A stretch of 64,000 bases of DNA from a virus: the IMG/VR virus record IMGVR_UViG_3300032050_000061, positions 1 through 64,000 of that record. The stretch is one strand, 5' to 3'. Position numbers and translations under genes: made by a program. How positions within the stretch are numbered: position 1 is the first letter of the stretch; each line of letters starts with the position of its first letter. Positions 58,123 through 64,000 of the stretch are shown one piece after another. The notes under the pieces are model-generated. The model was not told the DNA's origin. It saw nothing but the letters and a program-made list of their open reading frames with translations, and made no database searches.

Positions 58123-58223
58123 TTTTGTGCGTGTTTATATAATAAAATGTATATGTATAAATATTAGGTTTTTTCACTAACCACATATTTATACCTATTT
58201 TCGGAAAATATTTCTGATTATTT

Positions 58224-59510
58224 TTATCCGTTTCCTGCTGAACCGAATGCCGTTTGTAATCCAGCGAAGTTTAACTTAGCCCTAGCATAGATTGCAGTTC
58301 CACTTTTGTAATCGTATGTATTAGAACTATATGAAGATACGTTAGCTAAGACACTTCCAAATCCACTATCTGATGCAATTTGTATTTCATAAGAATAGTT
58401 CGCGGTAATTGCAGTTGAACCAGGTGAAGTTACTGCATTATTTGGGGAAAGAGTTAATCTTCTATAAGTTTCACCCCCAATAGTTACGGTTGATACTGAT
58501 ACGGTTGGTGTGGTTGAAATAGAATACCCCGCAAATGAGTTTGCTCCCTTATTATGGGTTACGAATCCATTTACTATGTAAGTATCCACTTCTTCAACGT
58601 CTATTGAAACAACCTCTATTGTAGTGTTTTGAACGGTATTTGATACCACATTTACCTCTTCAATACTACCATCTAAATTTACTTTAATAAATCTATCGTT
58701 TTCTTGAATTAATCCTAATGGTTTAAATTTGTAAACTTCTTCGTTTATATCAAAAACCATCATAGGGTGTTCACCATTTCCTTTCACCGAACCGCTATCT
58801 GTTGTTACAATGTTCCATCTATCCACAAATGTATATGCCACATCTTTAACATATGAATCGACCATTATTCCACCTGCGGTATAATAAGTCCAATCATAAA
58901 AGTTAAAATCGGTAAGGGTATCAACATGCGGTGGGTAGTAAGAACGAACTATATCACCCTCTACTAAATCACCCGCTTTCTTTGTCGTTCCATCTGCCAT
59001 TAAAACATCTTCATCTAAATGTAAACACAATCCACTCGCACCCGCATAATCATCTACATTATAAACAGTCTTATCTTTTACGGTATCATATCCTGTTGCG
59101 TGGTCATTAAATGTATCCCTAAATCTTACCGAAAGTGTTCTCGCAGTAGGTGCCGCCAAAGTAGACGAGTTTCCTATTCCATTCGCGGTTACGGTTGGAT
59201 TATATGGAGGATTTGCTTGAATTGAAAATTCTGCACCTACTGATAAAGACCAAGTAAAGTTATTAGTTACACTACCTATACGGCTTAAAAAACGACTACC
59301 TGCATCAGTAAATCCTAATGTAAAAGTTTCACCGGTAGATTCTTTAACGTATGTAAATCCACTTATTGAATCAACCGAATCAATACCGAATTGTGACATT
59401 GCTATTGGTCCTGATGTAGTTCCTGCTGCAGAAGATAGTGAACTTGCAGCCGCTGCTGTTGCCACTTTAAGATTTCCTAATGAAAGGGTATTTCCATTTA
59501 CTCTAGGCAT
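58224..59510 (-). CDS. Fibre/structural protein carrying an internal Hint (intein-like) domain
   Basis: A 428-residue protein. Residues about 1-160 are Ser/Thr/Ala/Gly-rich beta sequence like a tail fibre or collar protein. Residues 162-320 form a Hint domain: C162 in GLCLHLDEDVLMADG (block A), T-x-x-H at GNGEHPM (H248), and the end YIVNGFVTHN (block F/G) with H319-N320. The next residue is Lys321, not Cys/Ser/Thr, so ordinary protein splicing cannot occur; N- or C-terminal cleavage is still possible as in bacterial intein-like domains. The remaining 110 residues resume the beta-rich fibre sequence (ISTTPTVSVSTVTIGG). Sheath and fibre genes flank it. Confidence 0.8.
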   Translation of the reverse strand: MPRVNGNTLSLGNLKVATAAAASSLSSAAGTTSGPIAMSQFGIDSVDSISGFTYVKESTGETFTLGFTDAGSRFLSRIGSVTNNFTWSLSVGAEFSIQANPPYNPTVTANGIGNSSTLAAPTARTLSVRFRDTFNDHATGYDTVKDKTVYNVDDYAGASGLCLHLDEDVLMADGTTKKAGDLVEGDIVRSYYPPHVDTLTDFNFYDWTYYTAGGIMVDSYVKDVAYTFVDRWNIVTTDSGSVKGNGEHPMMVFDINEEVYKFKPLGLIQENDRFIKVNLDGSIEEVNVVSNTVQNTTIEVVSIDVEEVDTYIVNGFVTHNKGANSFAGYSISTTPTVSVSTVTIGGETYRRLTLSPNNAVTSPGSTAITANYSYEIQIASDSGFGSVLANVSSYSSNTYDYKSGTAIYARAKLNFAGLQTAFGSAGNG

Positions 59511-60516
59511 TGTATATATTTAATAATTTTGTTTTCCAATTTGTGCTATCACTAAACTTATTTATGAGTTGCGATTTTAAAGAATTGAACTCTTCAACTT
59601 TTTCCTCATAAGATAATTGTATGATACTCTTATAAATATTTACAAATTCTCTTTTACTATCAGCTCTGAATTTATAATTTATATCAACACACCAATCCTC
59701 ACTTAAAATAGGTAACTTTCCCCAATCCACATTCTGAAATATAGAATACCCAAATGGTTCAGCATTAAAAGCAGAGTGTGAAATTCCCCAATCCATTTCA
59801 TAATACCTATCACTATATTCGCTCTCAAATTGAATCTTTTTTAACTTCGAAAAATCTAAATCGTATTCCTTTTTCCAAGTTTTTTGAAAAGGTCTTATAT
59901 TCGTAAACATAAAACCTTCTAATCCATCTAAATAATGTGGATTTTTTCTTACTTCACATCTTGAAGTAAATCCTATTTTATTTGAATTTGATAACTCTTT
60001 ATTTTGGATAAATTGGTAATAAGATGGTATCGAAACATATCCTTTAAACACATCTTCATGCAATTCATACAATCCTACCCACATTTTATTTTTAGCACCA
60101 ACTAAAATTTTATTTTCCCATTCCTTCGAATAATGTGGTATCCAACCAAATTGTAAATCCGATAATCCACTTTGAACATAAACTTTAGATAAATCATTAT
60201 GAATTACATAACTCCATAATTTATCTAAATTTTCTTCTATTAATTCTAATGGTGTATAATGAGCATGTAGAATATTTAATCTTCTACATTCTCTAAATTT
60301 TTCTTCAAATATATCTTTATGATTCCCACTTTCATCGTTATACCAATAATGTTCTATCGGTATTTCAAAATTAAAATCAATTGGTTTGTTTCTATAAATA
60401 AGTAAAACCGGTTGAGTGTCTAAGTCTTTACTTATTTCACTCAACCAATTATTTACCCAAATATCTACTCCGGTATTGATTTTACCTATTCCTGTGGTAA
60501 AATATACATCAAACAT
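59503..60516 (-). CDS. GT-B-type glycosyltransferase-like protein between fibre genes
   Basis: A 337-residue protein. It opens with VYFTTGIGKINTGVDIWVNN and ILHAHYTPLELI, as in GT4-type enzymes, then IGFTSRCEVRKNPHYLDGLE near 185-204 marks the C-domain start, and SAFNAEPFGYSIFQNVDWGK near 255-274 lies where the donor-binding helix would be. No E(x7)E pair can be seen. It overlaps the Hint-containing gene by 8 nt and ends the fibre gene by 3 nt. Because it is placed among fibre genes, it may decorate the fibre or Hint protein, an inference from position. Confidence 0.55.
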   Translation of the reverse strand: MFDVYFTTGIGKINTGVDIWVNNWLSEISKDLDTQPVLLIYRNKPIDFNFEIPIEHYWYNDESGNHKDIFEEKFRECRRLNILHAHYTPLELIEENLDKLWSYVIHNDLSKVYVQSGLSDLQFGWIPHYSKEWENKILVGAKNKMWVGLYELHEDVFKGYVSIPSYYQFIQNKELSNSNKIGFTSRCEVRKNPHYLDGLEGFMFTNIRPFQKTWKKEYDLDFSKLKKIQFESEYSDRYYEMDWGISHSAFNAEPFGYSIFQNVDWGKLPILSEDWCVDINYKFRADSKREFVNIYKSIIQLSYEEKVEEFNSLKSQLINKFSDSTNWKTKLLNIYNA

Positions 60517-60519
60517 TTA

Positions 60520-63500
60520 TTATAAACCTTTTTGTTTCTTCAAATTTTCAATTTCAACTTTCATATCGTTGATTTGAATTTGCTGTTCTTTTATACCTTC
60601 AATCAATAAAGCGACTAACTTATCATATTTAACTGCCTTATATCCACTTTCTCTTGTTTGAACTAATTGTGGTAATACTGCTTCAATTTCCTGTGCGATA
60701 ACACCTACATCATTTCCTTCATAACCATGTTCTATTTTATTTTCCTCTTTCCAATCAAATGTGTTACCACTAATTCTATTAATTTTTTCTAATGGATTTT
60801 CAATAGGTTTTATGTTATCTTTAAATCTCTTATCTGAAGATGAATAAGCCACAACATCGTTTGTTGCATCAATTCTACCAGCGGTAGCAGATGCGGCCAT
60901 CCCAACTCCTAATGAGTTAAACTGAACGTTTGATGAAGTTCCTACTGCTTGTCCAATTGAAATTGTTACGGCACCGGTTCCTGCGCTTACACCAACTCCC
61001 GTCCCAGCTACTGCTGAAGTAACACCGGTATTTGTAATTGTTACTGCTCCGGTTGCACCACTTACTGAAATACCTGTTCCGGCAACATTAGAGGTTACAC
61101 CCGCATTTGATAAAGTTACTGAACTTCCTAATGATACGGCTCCTCCACCACTTAATCCCGTTCCTGCGGTTACAGTCACCGAAGAGTTAGTAAGAGAACC
61201 ATTACCTATATTTGAAAGTGTATTCGATGCTCCACTAATTGTTTTATTAGTAAGAACTTGTGCCCCAGTCAAAGTAGCAACAGTTGAATCGATTGAAAGA
61301 GTTCTTGTTGTAGTTATATCACCCCCTCCTGTCAAACCTGTTCCTGCACTAATAGAAACCGCACTATGGTCAATGTGTCTATTCGCTTCATATCCCGTTG
61401 TTGAGTTATGAGCCACTTGTGATGAACCACTAAATGCCCCAATCGCATTACCAATTGTTGCCGCAGTAATCGTTCCACCCAATGATGTTGATTGCCCCGC
61501 GATTGTGATTGAGTTATTAGTTAATCCAATTGTAGGAGTTGCTCCCTCACCACTATTGTTTGAAAGAGTTATATTTGTTCCCGCTACCAAACTTGCTACA
61601 TAATCACCGGTTGTATCACTACCCAATGCTACTGAATTCGCTTGAATTGTCGCAACACCATTTGATGCAATTAAAACGTCACCACTAATTCCAGAGAAAA
61701 CTTGTGAAGAACCTGATAACACATTATCAGCATTCAATTTAGTTTTTACTCTTGTATCAGTATAGTATTTGTTTGTTACACCTTCAACCAAATCATCAGT
61801 ATCTACCGATGGTAAAGTTGTTATTTGTGCTGAACCAGAGAATACACCTGTTCCACTTAATATAGTAGCCGCGGTTATACTTCCACCTAATGCAGTTGAA
61901 TTTCCTGCTATTGTAATCGTATTGTTTGTGATTTGAGTACCATTGATTTGAGAAGAACCTGATACTAATGGTGTTACAGTTGAAACTATTGATCCTGTTA
62001 TCTCAGTATTTGAATTTATAGAAACTTTTGTTCCGGTATCACTAATATTACTATCTCCTAAATGTTCAGCGTTTACCGATTTTACTAATCTATTTGTGGT
62101 AGGATATAATTCTGAACCTAAAGAATCGTATGATTGAGGCCCCATTAACAATACTGAAGAAGTAATTGATGCCCCAGCTACTGCCTGATGAACATATATC
62201 CATTGGTCATTTATCGAATCAAATAATAATGAACCAGAAACTTGTGGTGATGACCCACTATCAATTACTGATAATCCACCAAAACGAATAGATGGATTCA
62301 ATGCATTTACTTTTACAATATTTGTCCCAACATTTAATTCAGATGAACTAATATTTTGAATTGAAGATGAACCTGCAACAACTAAATCTTGTGAAATATA
62401 TAATGAACCGGTAATTACTTGATTACCCTGAAATATATTACTTCCGGTTGTTGCATAGCTTCCACTTACCCCTTCAATAGAATTTAATCTACTATCTTGC
62501 GAAGCATTTGTTACAGCAACTGAACTACTTAATGCATTTGGTATAGCGGCAATAGATGAACTAAATGCTGAATACCCTGTTGTATTTGAAATAGTTACTT
62601 GCGAAGAACCACTTATTACACTATCAGCATCTAATTTACTTTTAATAGTAGTGTTGATAGATGATGTGAATGAGTTTAATGAAGCAGTTGAGGTATGAAT
62701 AGCACTAATATTTGTATTATTAGATGCGGTATATGAATTTAAACTTGCAGTTGAGGTATGAATCGCACTAATGTTTGTATTATTGGATGCGGTATATGAG
62801 TTCAACGAAGAAGTTGCAGTAAATAATAAAGTATTTCTACTATCCTGTGATGCAGTATAAGAATTCAAACTTCCACTTGCAGTTTCTAATGCATTAATTC
62901 TCAAAGATTGACTATCGTTAGTTCCTGCATTAGAAGAAGTAAATGAATTAAAATCACTTCTTATACTTCCGCTCGCAGTTTCTAATGAACTTAATCTATT
63001 ATTTTGTGTATTATTATTTGAATCATTAGATGCAGTATAAGTGTTTAAACTTCCCGTTGAAGTTTCCAAAGCATTTAATCTTACATTTTGTGCATTTTGT
63101 GCTATTTGTTGAGATGCAGTTGTGCTATTTACACTCGCTGAAAAACTTTCTAATCCATCTAATCTACCATTTTGTGATGTGTTAGTTGTATTGTTAGAAG
63201 ATGTGTAAGTATTAAATTCATTTGCCAATACTAATCTGTCTTCGTTTCCAACTGCTCCTGCTTTCCAATAATCATTTGTAGTATCCCATAATAAAGAACC
63301 TGATGTTGTTGTTCCACCAGTAGCATCTCTTACGATTATACCACCATTTGTAGCACCTGTTCCATTTAGGGAGATTATATTATCTCCTATGTCTACGGTT
63401 GTAGAGTTGATTGAAGTAGTTGTTCCCTTAACTAAAAGGTCTCCTTTCAATGTTACTGAAGAACCAGTAAATTCAATTGCATTTGCTACTGATGAAGAAA

Positions 63501-64000
63501 AAGTTAATAGGCTACTACTAACACTTTCTAATGAACCTAACTTATTATTTTGAGTTGTATTAGTAGCATCGTTTGAAGCAGTATAAGTGTTTAAACTTGC
63601 TGTCGTAGCTTCGATTGCAGTTAATCTACTATTTTGAGTATTATTAGTTGTATTATTAGATGCGGTATAAGTGTTTAATGAAGAGGAATAAGTATGGAAT
63701 GATTGTTCTAAACTTCCACTCTTTGTTTCTAATGAATTTACTCTTCCTATTAAAGAAGCAGTTGTAGTTTGAATACTATCTAATCTACTATTAACCGAAG
63801 AACTATATTGTTGAGCATTTCCCAATCCTGCAATTGTCGAACCACTTACTTCACCACTTACTTTAAAATCACCACTAGCATTTGATGTTAGAGTTCCAAC
63901 AACTGTGTTTGTTCCTGGATTAACAATTTTGATTGAACCAGTTGAGATATAAAGGTCTCTCCACGCTTTTGTTTCACTACCTAAATCAAAAGTGTTTGTA
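60520..64000 (-). CDS. Repetitive tail fibre with C-terminal S74 chaperone (runs off right edge)
   Basis: An open frame of more than 1150 codons that continues beyond the window. The TTG at 63825 is not a real start, because the frame stays open upstream and reads like fibre sequence (FDLGSETKAWRDLYISTG). Long heptad-like repeats (TASLNTYTASNN and variants) predict a trimeric coiled coil. Glycine/valine/threonine-rich beta repeats (VAGTGISVSGATGAVTITN) follow. The last 105 residues are a peptidase S74 intramolecular chaperone: SDKRFKDNIKPIENPLEKIN and GYEGNDVGVIAQEIEAVLPQ, ending in a helix. S74 domains fold trimers and cut themselves off at the serine. It would be the receptor-binding fibre. 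Confidence 0.9.
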   Translation of the reverse strand, partial: TNTFDLGSETKAWRDLYISTGSIKIVNPGTNTVVGTLTSNASGDFKVSGEVSGSTIAGLGNAQQYSSSVNSRLDSIQTTTASLIGRVNSLETKSGSLEQSFHTYSSSLNTYTASNNTTNNTQNSRLTAIEATTASLNTYTASNDATNTTQNNKLGSLESVSSSLLTFSSSVANAIEFTGSSVTLKGDLLVKGTTTSINSTTVDIGDNIISLNGTGATNGGIIVRDATGGTTTSGSLLWDTTNDYWKAGAVGNEDRLVLANEFNTYTSSNNTTNTSQNGRLDGLESFSASVNSTTASQQIAQNAQNVRLNALETSTGSLNTYTASNDSNNNTQNNRLSSLETASGSIRSDFNSFTSSNAGTNDSQSLRINALETASGSLNSYTASQDSRNTLLFTATSSLNSYTASNNTNISAIHTSTASLNSYTASNNTNISAIHTSTASLNSFTSSINTTIKSKLDADSVISGSSQVTISNTTGYSAFSSSIAAIPNALSSSVAVTNASQDSRLNSIEGVSGSYATTGSNIFQGNQVITGSLYISQDLVVAGSSSIQNISSSELNVGTNIVKVNALNPSIRFGGLSVIDSGSSPQVSGSLLFDSINDQWIYVHQAVAGASITSSVLLMGPQSYDSLGSELYPTTNRLVKSVNAEHLGDSNISDTGTKVSINSNTEITGSIVSTVTPLVSGSSQINGTQITNNTITIAGNSTALGGSITAATILSGTGVFSGSAQITTLPSVDTDDLVEGVTNKYYTDTRVKTKLNADNVLSGSSQVFSGISGDVLIASNGVATIQANSVALGSDTTGDYVASLVAGTNITLSNNSGEGATPTIGLTNNSITIAGQSTSLGGTITAATIGNAIGAFSGSSQVAHNSTTGYEANRHIDHSAVSISAGTGLTGGGDITTTRTLSIDSTVATLTGAQVLTNKTISGASNTLSNIGNGSLTNSSVTVTAGTGLSGGGAVSLGSSVTLSNAGVTSNVAGTGISVSGATGAVTITNTGVTSAVAGTGVGVSAGTGAVTISIGQAVGTSSNVQFNSLGVGMAASATAGRIDATNDVVAYSSSDKRFKDNIKPIENPLEKINRISGNTFDWKEENKIEHGYEGNDVGVIAQEIEAVLPQLVQTRESGYKAVKYDKLVALLIEGIKEQQIQINDMKVEIENLKKQKGL
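62684..62809. repeat. 63-bp tandem repeat in the fibre gene
   Basis: Two copies, 62684-62746 and 62747-62809, nearly identical in DNA and encoding the same 21-residue unit (AIHTSTASLNSYTASNNTNI plus S). Period is a multiple of three, so copy-number change would lengthen or shorten the fibre without breaking the frame. Confidence 0.8.

Noticed and set aside
58185-58211. Terminator or second T4 late promoter in the gap 58123-58223
   Set aside because: The palindrome attttcggaaaat has no loop and cannot form a hairpin, and the single TATAAATA-type match on the minus strand is not repeated at other genes often enough.
59631-59639. ATATTTATA motif inside the glycosyltransferase gene
   Set aside because: It lies within coding sequence with no gene start nearby; it shows that chance copies occur.
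62684-62809. CRISPR-like array
   Set aside because: The repeats are contiguous, in frame and coding, without spacers.
63823-63825. TTG as the start of the tail fibre gene
   Set aside because: The frame remains open to 64000 and the upstream translation (FDLGSETKAWRDLY) is typical fibre sequence, so the gene simply continues beyond the window.
1-64000. tRNA genes, integrase, insertion sequences, attachment sites
   Set aside because: No cloverleaf-like gene or transposase motif was noticed in the short intergenic gaps, and nearly all sequence is coding on one strand. A tRNAscan run was not possible.

Overview
The window is an internal part of an AT-rich, T4-like contractile-tailed phage (myovirus) genome. 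Every convincing gene lies on the minus strand, so transcription runs from high to low coordinates. Recognisable T4-type proteins are the replisome (family B polymerase gp43, clamp gp45, clamp loaders gp44 and gp62, helicase gp41, RNase H, UvsX, gp32) and the tail (sheath gp18, tube gp19, gp26, tape measure, baseplate parts). The host is probably a member of Bacteroidota. Start codons lack Shine-Dalgarno sequences, and eight upstream regions carry a promoter of the Bacteroidota sigma type (NTTG, exactly 20 nt, then TAnnTTTG/A). No tRNA, CRISPR array, insertion sequence or integrase was seen, and no gene-free stretch exceeds 300 bases.

Layout in transcription order. 64000-57868: tail fibre with an S74 chaperone end (runs off the right edge), a glycosyltransferase, a Hint-containing fibre-like protein, a small coiled-coil protein. 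57800-54956: tail sheath and tube, then a strong terminator. 54850-53781: a small island of three non-structural genes with its own host-type promoters and a closing terminator. 53729-45229: gp26-like protein with a +1/-2 frameshift extension, tape measure and baseplate genes. 45205-37291: a dioxygenase, a divergent family-A polymerase-like protein, a 1407-residue polyvalent protein, and nucleotide-metabolism genes. 37176-14170: gp32, UvsX, RNase H, helicase, four DNA methyltransferase-like genes, ribonucleotide reductase, thioredoxin, polymerase, clamp and clamp loaders, interrupted by metabolic genes (asparagine synthetase, GNAT, nucleosidase, SGNH hydrolases). 13786-4534: a surface-sugar island of six glycosyltransferases, an epimerase, an FkbM methyltransferase and a GDPD-like protein. 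4508-1: conserved phage proteins of unknown or virion-associated role, a HAD phosphatase and a 2OG oxygenase.

The replication genes form a complete T4-type fork plus dNTP supply (NrdA/NrdB, thioredoxin, dCMP deaminase, DUF1599 protein). The methyltransferases, oxygenases and glycosyltransferases suggest heavy modification of DNA, virion or host surface, but no substrate can be read from sequence.

The most noteworthy points are: the frameshift between the gp26-like gene and a hidden downstream reading frame, just upstream of the tape measure gene; a second, family-A-like polymerase beside the T4-type polymerase; three paralogous TSPPY methyltransferases; the promoter set with invariant spacing; the moron-like island; and the polyvalent protein with TraB/ChaN-like and ParB-like segments.
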